Of a stretch of 31,833 bases of DNA, positions 11,030 to 20,445 are shown one piece after another; the stretch's first letter is position 1, and each line of letters starts with the position of its first letter. The DNA is from Plantago elongata. Taxonomy: Eukaryota > Streptophyta > Magnoliopsida > Lamiales > Plantaginaceae. The position numbers were made by a program, and so were the translations under genes. Where the stretch lies: NCBI GenBank assembly GCA_036897095.1, contig JAYMSP010001459.1:1-31833 (forward strand), written 5' to 3'. Under the pieces are notes generated by a model. That model did no database searches, was not told where the DNA came from, and was given only the letters and a program-made list of their open reading frames with translations.

Positions 11030-11153
11030 CTGATTCACAGATGTGAAAATGACAAGAAGTCGTCAAGTGAAATGATGAAGTTTATCTAATCTGATCTAAT
11101 GGACTTAGCAAGGCTTAATATGTGACATTCTTCCATTGCAGCCTAAAAAGTCT
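11030..11153 (-). pseudogene. Relic of aldo-keto reductase exon 2
   Basis: On the minus strand the sequence reads AAMEECHILSLAKSI in one frame, matching [15 protein letters not shown] of the neighbouring copy. It continues in a diverged form (LDDFLSFS against IHDLLSFS) to a preserved donor-like CAG/GT at 11030/11029. An in-frame TAG replaces the Trp of VWAAM, and small shifts break the reading frame. The DNA similarity to 8967-9098 is plain when aligned. Exons 1, 3 and 4 are not seen. It lies only about 100 bases beyond the stop codon of the intact gene and points the same way, so it is a remnant of a third tandem copy or a partial duplication. Confidence 0.75.
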
Positions 11154-11254
11154 CCAGTAAAAATTATGACAACAATATCTTGATTAAGTTTACTAAAAAA
11201 ACAGTCACATCACAAATCAGAGAATCAAGCTAACAGTTTATCTCATCAAAGTTG

Positions 11255-12782
11255 TTAGTTCCAGAGCTCTTCAATAGTCCTGTAAGGACCATATGGTGAA
11301 GTGTAATCAGTTCCAAGACATGCTCTTTCTTGAGGAATTTCACTTATCTTCTGAACTTCTGCGTTGCTCAACGACCAATCGAATATGTCAGCATTCTGTT
11401 TCATTCTCTCCTTGTTAAAGCTCTTCACCACCACTCCAATTCCTTGCTCATAAGCCCATCTTATACACACCTGCATTTTTATCCATGTTCAATTTCATTC
11501 ACTCGACAGGATTAGAAGTTAGAACATAAAGTTTGTTCACACAAGACTACCTGAGCAACAGTTTTCCCTTTTGCGTTGGATATGTCCTTCAGCACTGGAG
11601 ACTCCATAACCCTATTGGTGCCATAAAATGTACCATATGAACCTAAGCAAGAGTAACCGACCATGACTATCCCTTTTTCGTCGCAGAATTCCTTCAGCTT
11701 CTTTTGTTGCCAGCATGGATTCACCTCAACCTTCCAAATTAAATCAAACAAAATTACATGCTTTAGTGACTGTTTACAACTGATTTCTTAAAACTGGATA
11801 ACAGTATGTTCTACGTAGCATTTGCAAACACGCACTCAGTTGCATAGTTCTTGTTCCAATAAATGAACAGCCGGCTCGGCTGTAAGAAACTCACCTGATT
11901 GACAGCAGGTGGAATTTGGGCTACAGACAGAATGTTTTGAAGCTTGGTTTGGGAGAAGTTACTAACTCCAATCGCCTTTGCCAATCCCATACGCTGGCAC
12001 TCTTCCATGGCTCTCCAAACTGCACCAAAATCCATTGGAAGAAATTCCTCTGGTTTGATGGGATACTCAACTTTCCCTGCAGGTTTAGCACTCACAGGCC
12101 AATGTATCAAATACAGATCAACATATTCCATCTCAAGATTTCTGCACAATCAATCAAAAAGCCATCAGTTCCAATGAAATAGCATCATAACATGTAAAAT
12201 TCAGACAGGACTCTCTGTGTTTGCATCAGTTTTTTTTTTCTATAACTACTTATTGCTTATTTGTAGCATAAATGAAAAAAGAACAAGTTCTGCTAGCTAA
12301 CTGGCAATAAGAAACATTCTGTGTCTAATTGATATACGATACATATTGAAGAATCTATACAGCATTCATCTACACCTATATATAGACAAGTAATTTGAGC
12401 TTATAGATGAGATGCAATTATATTAGCCCGGTTATACTTAGCATAGATAAAAAAGTTACTTGAGGGTTGTCCTGAGAGCTGGAAGAACATGCTGAGCATG
12501 AGCATCACTACACCAAAGCTTTGAGGTGATGAACAACTCGTCTCGTGATTTAATCAGTCCGCGAACTTTGGCTTCGTTTATAGCTTCACCAAGAGGTTGC
12601 TCGGTATAGTACAAAGATGCGGTGTCAAAATGGCGATAACCGTGCTGAATTGCTTCTAAGACGGCTATTTTCGTGGTTTCTGAATCCACAGGAGGATCAG
12701 CTGCAGTACCGAATCCTATGACGGGGATACTTCCGGTACCGGATTTCAGGCTGATGACCGGAATGTTGGATTTTGAGTCCAT
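11255..12782 (-). CDS. Aldo-keto reductase, AKR4-type, apparently intact, 321 aa
   Basis: Four exons: 12782-12460, 12141-11895, 11730-11551 and 11470-11255, all with GT-AG introns of 318, 164 and 80 bases in phases 2, 0 and 0. The product has the family features in order: N-terminal strand with [30 protein letters not shown] (Asp and catalytic Tyr, about residues 50-60); [14 protein letters not shown] (catalytic Lys); LYLIHWPVS (catalytic His); [30 protein letters not shown]; and [20 protein letters not shown] at the NADPH 2'-phosphate site, ending EELWN. Such enzymes use NADPH to reduce aldehydes and ketones in the cytosol. Members act in alkaloid, flavonoid, mugineic acid or detoxification chemistry, and the substrate cannot be read from sequence alone. 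It is a diverged tandem relative of the copy at 8379-9630, with the same intron positions. No frameshift or stop is seen. Confidence 0.93.
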
Positions 12783-14349
12783 TTGTTGAAATGATTAATG
12801 ATCCAGCAATATTACTAAGAGACAATCATATGTAGTTATGTACAATATATTACTACTAGTGTTTGGCAAATGAGGTAATTTATTTAAGGATATTAGGTGA
12901 GGCTGACGAATCAAGCTAAACATTGACGAAGCATTTTCGGCTTTATCCATTTTAATTCTTCTGTTCCTGCAGATTCAACCTTTTTTCGATCGGCAAAGTT
13001 TTGTCAATTCATAATACCATCTCTACTGCTCTAAGGTTTTCACTTTAACTTTTCAGTTAAATGTTTACGACTTTAACTATAAATTAGTACGTTTTATCGA
13101 TTATACAAGCATCTAACGATTATTAATTAACTTGAAAGACTTCAATATACATACTAGATTTTGTAATCCAGGAACAGAGAGTGGGCGATCAACAATTCAA
13201 CCCTACCAAATACTTCACTATTCATAATTGATGGCTGAAAAAGAGAAGCAGCTGGTCTAGCTACAGATAATTTGTACGAGAAATTCAACGTCTGATTAAG
13301 AGGAGCTTGAAAATTTTAATCTAGCTAGACGTAGGCACTTACGTTTCTAATTTATAATCCCAGAGTATTCACTGGACGGTTTCCGAGGTTTCCTATTCCC
13401 CACAACATGTTACACTACCACCTACTACTAAAGAGGTGTACCACGGTTATACCATATGAATTAAGTGTTATAATGCATAACCCATTAAAAATATCAAAAT
13501 ATAATATATTATATTGTAAAGTTAAAAAAACCTAGCAAAAATTTAAACAAAGAATAAATAAATTAAAATAACAACGTTTTAATTATTAAATACTAGTATC
13601 ACAAAATCTCACGAAAGACGATCTTTATGTAGAGATGAATTATGTTATCAATAAATAATCCATGTTATTAAGTAAAATATCTATATGAAAAACTCTAATA
13701 TTGAGAACAAAGGTGTTTTAATTAATAACATCGATGATTTTCTTAAAAATATAAGTTTGTTTTTAGATAAATTATTTAGAGACCGTCTCTCAGGAGACTT
13801 CCTCATAGGTCGGGTTCGAGTCACCTTTTAGCCGATAATAGGGAAGTACTGAATTATCACATCATGACTTGGCCGATTTTAACCTTTTCGAGGAATTCAT
13901 TTGAGTGGAAACTTAATATGTGATGAAAATTATCTTCGTGAAGATTCGATCTCAGATAGACGTGAGCTAGAGACTTTCATATACTACCGTGATAAAATTC
14001 CATATCATATTAAAAGTTTGAATTAGTAGGGGGTGTGAAATTCAATAATTTATATTAACACTCCAATTCATCAAACTAGTCTTACCATGTGTATAAATTA
14101 TCGCAAAGTAGTCCTTGTGTCTAAGATATATATATTTGACATGTACAAAACAATCAAATAATTAAAACTCACAAATATTACATGAACCAACCAAGCAATA
14201 TATTTCTTATTCTATGTTCTAATAATATATATAATCATCAAGAAAAACTTTTCAAAAAAAGAAAAGAAAACAAGATGAAAAGGAAGTAAAAAAGAAAAAC
14301 TGAACAAATATGAGTATCTGACTATGACTATATGAATTCGATCGTGCGT
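12783..14349. other. Intergenic region upstream of the intact aldo-keto reductase
   Basis: The promoter of the aldo-keto reductase should lie at the left of this stretch; a minus-strand AATATATT near 12845-12852 is a possible TATA box. The segment 13450-13760 is very AT-rich. A GAGACCGTCTCTC motif near 13780 and GGTTCGAGTC near 13812 resemble pieces of old short elements, but I cannot delimit one. No coding exon is supported. Confidence 0.4.
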
Positions 14350-14589
14350 TCATGACTTATTGGTGGTCTTGTTGCACTTAGTCTTGATCCAGTGGAACCC
14401 AGCCGTGGCTCCGGCCTTGACTTTCTTGACCCCGGTGGAAGCGGCCGCCTTCGTCTTATCAAACTTGTCACCAACCTTGTCGGAAAATTTAGAATTGTTC
14501 GATGTTGTCATCCCAGAACTAGGATAGGTATGTGGCTCAGGATCCCATTGATCTGCCCATGATGTTTCGTACGATGTGTTTGATGCCAT
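14350..14589 (-). CDS. Small lysine-rich plant-specific protein, 79 aa
   Basis: This is a single-exon reading frame. The N-terminal half (ASNTSYETSWADQWDPEP) is polar and rich in Trp, Asp and Ser. The C-terminal half is basic and reads KFSDKVGDKFDKTKAAAS, then TGVKKVKAGATAGFHWIK, and ends TNKS. I recognise the TGxKKVKxGxxxGxxWIK signature from a family of small plant proteins without established function. There is no signal peptide or membrane segment. Base composition rises to moderate GC inside the frame and drops on both sides, which supports a real gene. A minus-strand TATATA at 14683-14688 lies about 95 bases before the start codon. Function is unknown. Confidence 0.78.
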   Translation of the reverse strand: MASNTSYETSWADQWDPEPHTYPSSGMTTSNNSKFSDKVGDKFDKTKAAASTGVKKVKAGATAGFHWIKTKCNKTTNKS

Positions 14590-14682
14590 ATCGATTAATA
14601 TTGAATAACCTTCTTAGCTTGGAGCCTTAGACAAGAGAGATAGATGACAATTAGAGGGAGAACTATGTGTGATGCTTTCAGA

Positions 14683-14688
14683 TATATA
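14683..14688 (-). promoter_or_regulatory. Probable TATA box of the small lysine-rich protein gene
   Basis: TATATA on the minus strand, in the context ATTATATATCTGA, lies 94 bases before the start codon at 14589. This is a normal distance for a plant gene with a short leader. Confidence 0.5.
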
Positions 14689-14931
14689 ATGAGCAGAATA
14701 TGTGTAAGAGATCGGCCGTTTTATATTGGAAGATTTTGGGCACGAGTAAATACAATACTAGTTAGTATTGACTATTGACTATTGACGCGGCTAGCATTTT
14801 TCTCACACCAATCTCCAAATCAAATTCCAACTGCTATTTTAAGGAACGAATAGTTAGATAATTTCATTAGAATTAGGAAAGACCATACCTACTAGATGAG
14901 AAATTCTATAGAAAGATCATCTTTTTTTAAA

Positions 14932-15476
14932 ACTAGGGAAGACTTATTTTTTAAGATTATATTAATAATGTTTAATATTATGAGGTGCTTTTTTTTTTAT
15001 ATACAGTGAGATGTGAGATTTAACTTTGTATATGTGAGATTAATATCGTGTATGTGAGCTTTTTACATATGCCTGTGAGTTTTTATAATTGGGGGAATTT
15101 GTGTTGTATATGTGAGTTTTTATGTTTGGAGGAATTTGTGTTGTATATGTGAGTTCTTATAACACTAAATTTAAAACCGGGTGAATTATGTTGTGTCGGT
15201 GAGCTTTTTACATTTATCTGTGAGTTTTTATACCTTGAAAAATTAATGTCGATTTTGTGAGTTTTTATAAATGGAGGAATCAGTGTCGTATCTGTGAGTT
15301 TTTATAACTAGGTGAATTAGTGTTGTATCTGTGAGTTTTAAAATTGCGGAAATTAGTGTCATGTTTATGAATTTTTATAATTGAAACAAAGTACGTTCGA
15401 TCTGATAATCACTGATCATGTACTGGTTGCACTTAAAAGGTGATAATTTCTAATGAAAAAGTAAGTCTTCTCTTGG
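14932..15476. mobile_element. MITE-like element carrying a 37-bp minisatellite
   Basis: The left border AGGGAAGACTTATTTTTT (14936) and the reverse complement of the right border AGAGAAGACTTACTTTTT (ending near 15474) are inverted copies of one another. The interior is a degenerate tandem array built on GTGAGTTTTTATA. I could not find a clean target duplication. Word content (TGTGAGTTTTTAT is the complement of ATAAAAACTCACA) and the AGGGAA ends recall the MITE at 7334-7604, so both may belong to one superfamily. Confidence 0.5.
15008..15383. repeat. Degenerate tandem repeat, 37-bp period
   Basis: The word GTGAG or its equivalent recurs at 15075, 15112, 15149, 15199, 15220, 15257, 15294, 15331 and (mutated) 15367. 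Most steps are exactly 37 or 36 bases; the 50 plus 21 step is about two units with a small loss. A unit reads roughly GTGAGTTTTTATAA, then a variable GGAGGAAT part, then TAGTGTTGTATCT. It does not encode anything visible. Confidence 0.8.
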
Positions 15477-16584
15477 AATTTGAGCTATTGTATAACTAAA
15501 ACTTTATGGTAAGTGGCGTATGGTTATAGTTTAACTACATTTGACCTATTATCAATTAAATTATAAATGATATTAATTAAAAAAACATCTACGTTTTTAA
15601 TATTGGTGTTTTCCACGTTACATAATAATTTATTTATTAATAACAAAGATAATTTTTATTGATAATATAACTCGAATCATCTTTAAATAAACTTTTTATA
15701 AAGATTGTCTCTCATTAAATTTTATGTTAATATTAAATCGTGATATTAATATGGATTAGTATGATATTTGATTGAGTCGATAATTAGTAATGTAATTTAA
15801 CTCAGCATAAAGTAGAGTGAAAAATGAAATGAAATATTTGCAAAATTAAGTTTAATTTGGAAAGTTGAAGTTGAATTAAATCCAACCGGGCGGCGCATAT
15901 TTCATTTTATGGATAGGAGTTCTAGAAAGTGGGAAAAGGAAAAGTCTGAGAAGTCATGGACGGAAGGTATATAAAGATAAGAATAATATAAGAGGTGATG
16001 TCATGCCGTTTGTAATGAAATCAAATCGGCTCTAATGTAAAATTAATAATTAACTAAAAATTCCACCGTCTAATTTCGATTCTTTCCTCTCTTTGTTGGG
16101 AACTTTGTCTTAGAGTTTTCCGGTCAAACTTCCAGAACCAAACACAACCAGGAATGAATGTTCTTTTGTATTGTCAACTTGGAAATCATCCAACTGAACT
16201 TCAAAATTTACTCGGCTGGTTAACCAAGCATTTAAATATCCTTATTTAGCTCGATGAATATTAATTTGGTCTTAAATACATTTTAAATACTCCATTTCAA
16301 TTTCATTCCAAACACAATTTCATCAAAATTCCATTCAAATGGTCATTTGAGTGCCATGCCAATCAGCCTTTCTAATGAAATAAATGTCAATAATGTTGTA
16401 CCAGCTCTGATATTCATCCTACTTTCGTGATTTGACAATTACTCCCTTCCAATAAACATGGTGATTCATTATATTGATACAGTGGTAAGTAAGTGACATA
16501 GTGAATGTAAGATTGAGTAAAATAATATAAAAAAATAAAAAATGAATTAGTAGTGAAATAAAAACTTTCAAGGATAATTTTAAG
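15477..16584. other. AT-rich spacer without recognised genes
   Basis: No open frame or splice pattern supports a gene. The stretch 16240-16360 is rich in CATTTCAATTTCATTCCAAACACAA-like words and may be an old element. Confidence 0.4.
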
Positions 16585-17446
16585 GTCCGACTAAAATTGT
16601 AATGCTTAACGTACAACCTTTTAGTTGTATTGATTTACAACCGTTAAATTGTTTATACAAATATCATTTTGAATTGTAATTTATCCTAAACATCCATCTT
16701 ATGTTTAAATGACAATTCATGTAAATTACAATATAAGTAGAATGAAATTGTAATGTCATATACAAATATGTTTATCCTTAAATTAAAATATTATAAATTA
16801 AATACATTATTATTTATTTATGAATTCTATGAACCCTAATCTCTAATTTCCTCAACCTTTTAGAATCGATTCATGGCCGGATAAAATCTTGTTGTCGTCC
16901 GTTAAATTTCTGGAGATCATCTAATTGTCTATGATGGTTTTAATTTGTAGCATCAAAATCAAAGCATTCAACACATTTGTGCTCTACTGTGATCGCACGA
17001 AACAATAATTACAACCACAACATGCGAATTGGATTCATCTTGCAATAACCATTTGCCAAAAGAGTGAAGGTCATAATTGGATTTTTGTATATTGAAATCA
17101 TTCCAAAGTTAAAAATCTATTGAAATTGAGGAGATTAGGGTTCATATGATTTCGGATAAAGAATAACGTTGTGGTTAATTGATCTAGTTATAATTTAAAA
17201 TAAATAAATATTTAATTTTGATTATTATAATTAATACTCTATATATAAATATAAAAGTTATTTAAATGACATTATAATCCAATTTGTATAGTGAATTTAC
17301 ATTAATTGTCATTGTATAATTATTACAATTGTATGAACGGTTAAGATTTAATACAACTGAAAAAATATTTTGTACAAGTATCTAACGGTTAAAAACAAGT
17401 ACAACTAAGATGGACGGATGTTAAGCCATTACATTTGTAGTCGAAC
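16585..17446. mobile_element. Fold-back element with long inverted arms, about 860 bp
   Basis: Both arms begin with a TTCGACTA/TCCGACTA word followed by TGTAATGCTTAAC (left) or TGTAATGGCTTAAC (reverse complement of right), then TTAGTTGTA, AACCGTTA and ATGTAAATT blocks in the same order, with small indels. Homology between the arms reaches inward to the matching words GAACCCTAATCTC (near 16832) and its inverse GAGATTAGGGTTC (near 17130), so each arm is about 260 bases or longer. The central part (about 16860-17110) is unique. There is no transposase frame. It fits a long-inverted-repeat non-autonomous DNA transposon; a clean target duplication was not found. Confidence 0.7.
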
Positions 17447-17639
17447 GCTAGATTTACCCAACTTTCAGTTTATAAGTTATGAAGTTTCTAACGAAACGTA
17501 AAAAATGAAAATTAATAAGTTGGGTGCTCTAATAAGTTATAATGGAACATGGATACTATATTTCAACCTCACATCTTATGCATCTCTTGTGCCTTGATTT
17601 CCTCTTCCTCCTCGACCTATAACCACCACGCCCAAGAAA

Positions 17640-18820
17640 TGGCCTTTTCGATTAATTATGGAGGATAATCATGCACTATGAAGCATGTTTCAACAATATG
17701 ATTCACCATATTAGGGCAGTTAGGATAATAAAATGTCACGCCCCAGAATTTCAAGTCAGATCCATAGAGCTTAAAGGTATTCACAATGCTACTCATATCA
17801 ACAAGATGCACATTTCTTTTCGAGAATCCACCTAGGAGAACTCCAGAGTTAAGCGTGCTTGCTCTGGAGTAATCCTAGGATGGGTGACCAACTGGAAAGT
17901 CTCTCGGTTTACGCACGAGTGAGGCCAAGTGCATTGAAAATGACTTGTGTTGGTATAGTGGGGCCAACATATCACCCGAGAGCTGCCCATAAGTAACTGC
18001 GCCGGCCCGTAAGGGGCGGGGTTGTTTCAATAAAGCTTCTCTTTTGATCCTTTGAAACCAACATTTATTGCTGCAGATTCCACTATAGAAGCTAGACATC
18101 TAGCTTCCTTCTGCCTTTCTTCCTGGAGAACCGAAGAGTATGCCTTATAGAGAATGCTTTGGGTCCATAGTGATTATCTGGCCAATGATGATGTCAAAAT
18201 AATCACTCAAGTCCATGAGAAATTTAAAAATTTTGTCAGTATTCTGAGCTTTCTCTTGGATCTCAGCAAATGTCACACTTGCACTGTGCACATATACAAG
18301 CAGCTATGGGTCTATAGTAATTTAATTCTTCCCACAAACATGCGAGCTTGGTGAAAAAGTCTGACACAGACCCATTGCCCTAAGTGATACAGCTTAGTTC
18401 TTGCTGCAACTGAAATATTCTTACATCATTTGGTTGCGCATAGCGAACCTTCAACTTATCCCAGCATTCTTGTGTTGTTGCCATATAGAATGGTACTCCT
18501 TATTTTAGGGGACACATAATGAGTGAGCTATGACAAGATGATAGTATTGCATCTTTGCCATACTTTCATATTAGTATCATCTTTCTCAGGTATTTTAGTA
18601 GTGCCATTGACAAAGCCGACCTTGTTTCTTATTTTTAAAAGACATCGGAAAATCTCTCGACCAAGTGTGGTAGTTGTTCTTATCGAGAATAGGAGTAATT
18701 GCAACTCAGATGGAATTCTCATAATGGTGCAGGTAAAAGGGATTGTAGGGATCATCAACAATCAGAGGTAGTGGAGTAACAGTGGTAGTAGTGTCAGGGA
18801 AGCCATTTGAAAGTGATGAG
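17640..18820 (-). pseudogene. Decayed Ty1/Copia gag, interrupted by a 5S-bearing LTR
   Basis: Minus-strand translation across frames shows the Copia gag order. Near 18750 is a start resembling NPFYLHHNENS. It is followed by NNYHTW and REIFRCLLKIRNKVGF (18600-18690), WQRCNTIILS, WDKLKVRYAQPNDVRIFQLQ (18390-18470), SDYFDIIIGQIITMDP (18160-18210) and a worn zinc-knuckle part, HIVETCFIVHDYPP (17655-17705). Several stops and shifts make it non-functional. A 296-bp Cassandra-like LTR splits the frame between the central part and the zinc knuckle. No protease, integrase or reverse transcriptase follows, so the element is truncated as well. Confidence 0.8.
17734..18029 (+). mobile_element. Cassandra-like solo LTR carrying a 5S rRNA-derived promoter
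   Basis: The block begins TGTCACGCCCCAG and ends GGGGCGGGGTTGTTTCA. Inside, 17837-17915 is clearly related to plant 5S rRNA: AACTCCAGAGTTAAGCGTGC (A box), then GAGTAATCC and TAGGATGGGTGACC (C box). LTRs with an embedded 5S domain are the hallmark of the Cassandra family of terminal-repeat retrotransposons in miniature. No second LTR or internal domain is found, so this is a solo LTR. AATAAA-type sequence on both sides may be the target duplication, but it is offset by one base. It lies inside the Copia gag relic. Confidence 0.8.
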
Positions 18821-18896
18821 AGTGAAAGGACAAGTAGAAACATGAAAGCTTTTCTATCGAAGATAACAGATTAAAGAAGCAAAGATCAAGACCTGA

Positions 18897-18908
18897 GCTC
18901 TGATGCCA
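18897..18908 (-). promoter_or_regulatory. Primer-binding site of the Copia relic
   Basis: The minus strand reads TGGCATCAGAGC, one base different from TGGTATCAGAGC, the sequence complementary to the 3' end of initiator methionine tRNA that plant retrotransposons use as primer site. It stands upstream of the gag relic in the expected orientation. Confidence 0.8.
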
Positions 18909-19150
18909 TATTAAAACTTCAGAAAAGTTGCATAAGAAAGAAGAGAAAAGACTGTTGTATTGAAGTAGTGAAAAACTGAATTACAAGAAGCCCAGATTAG
19001 GATTTATATATAGCCAATAATTCGAGCTATTTACTGAAGGAAAACGGAAACTAAAAACACCCGATTGGTCGAAACTAACACACCTATCAAAATCCTAAAA
19101 ATCTAGATGCTAGCCATTGATTTATGCTCTAAAATAATCGAATGGTGGCC
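18909..19150 (-). mobile_element. LTR remnant (R/U5 part) of the Copia relic
   Basis: Reading on the minus strand, this sequence ends right before the primer-binding site. It contains TATATAAA (19003-19010 on plus), which would be the LTR promoter about 100 bases before the primer site. The outer edge is not clear; I set it by eye. The opposite LTR is not in the window. Confidence 0.45.
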
Positions 19151-20440
19151 GCCATATTCGTACAACAAGAAGGTACGAAAATGACGAGGATTGCGGATCA
19201 TGTGCAACGCAACCAGCTATTCCCCAGAATTGGCGCCTTGCATATTGATGTGTTGTTATGTTTTAACTGGCTCCGTGTTTTTTAATCTTTACTCTTCAGT
19301 CCCATGGCTTCTCTCACTTTTTCGATACAGTCTCTAATTTTCTTCTCTTCGACGATACAGTCCCCATATTTTCCTTTTCTTTGCAAATCAAACTTTCTGA
19401 AATCTCAGTTTCGTCCCTATAACATTATTTTCTTTCCAAAATGTGTTGTTCTGTTACTTTTATGTTTTCTACACACAAGGTGTTTTATCAATTGTTGAGT
19501 GAACAGTTGAAAGAATAGTCTGAGTGTTGATCTTGCTGTTTGCATGTGTTTGTAATATGGTTATTTGAGTAGTTTAGCTTACAGCAAAATTAATTACTAC
19601 TTCTACATAATATTAAGCATATATTCTCTTTAACTGAATATTTTATACTTTATTTTAGTTCAGTCAACTTCAGTAGTTGAAAAAAACACAATTCGATATA
19701 ATATTTTGATGGGTTGTATCATCAACGTTGTGGTTGTGGCCCAGAAGGCCAGAAGCATAATCATCATTTTTAGCGGAAATCTCGATAGTATGTGCAGTAG
19801 ATAAGGGACAAGGAGCAAGTCCCAGTATAGTGTATGTACTCGAACAAGATGGTATAACAACACCTAATAATTAAATCTTCCTGGCCGCCAGTAGGTTGCC
19901 TATCATTTCAAGCTTCATGCGAAAGTTACCCACCATAATCATAACTCGCAAGATAAGATAAGAGGTCCTCACTTTTATGATTCGTAATGGTAGGAGTTAA
20001 ATGGATTTAAACCTTTATCCTACCCCTTCCACCTGATGTAGAATATTGTCTTTAAAATGTTTTACTATGGTAAAGTCAAATATTATCACTCCCTATAACA
20101 TATGGCATTACCTTGGAGTTTATATATTCATTAATTATATATAATGTCTCCATAAATTAAATATATATATAAATAAATCACAGAGACCTGTATTATTAAT
20201 TAAAATATTGTGCTGTCACTCTAAATGTCCATTTTTCACACACAATAAAGAAATGTAATTTGTTAACAACATATGGCTTGAATACACTTAATTTATTGGC
20301 GATGGATCAAAGTGAATAGTAATACATGCATAATAAGCGAACATTTTTTATTCTTGTACTAGTATGTATGGATAATTAAAATGATTACTTTTAAATCAAT
20401 CTAATGAATCTATAAAATGATAAGAGCAAATTGAAAAACT
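19151..20440. other. Intergenic region with weak coding-like fragments
   Basis: Two short open stretches are seen. On the plus strand 19304-19498 starts MASLTFSIQSLIFFSS and looks like a plastid transit peptide, but no further exon follows. On the minus strand about 19680-19860 stays open (GLAPCPLSTAHTIEISAK) without a start. Neither matches a family I know. The rest, especially 20030-20440, is AT-rich and empty. Confidence 0.3.
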
Positions 20441-20445
20441 AATAT

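Noticed and set aside
15008..15383. CRISPR-like regular repeat
   Set aside because: Repeats and intervening parts are both degenerate copies of a single 37-bp unit. There are no unique spacers, and the genome is a plant.
17837..17915. A 5S rRNA gene
   Set aside because: Only the central part with the promoter boxes matches, with several changes, and it is embedded in LTR-like sequence. It is best explained as the 5S-derived domain of a Cassandra-type LTR.
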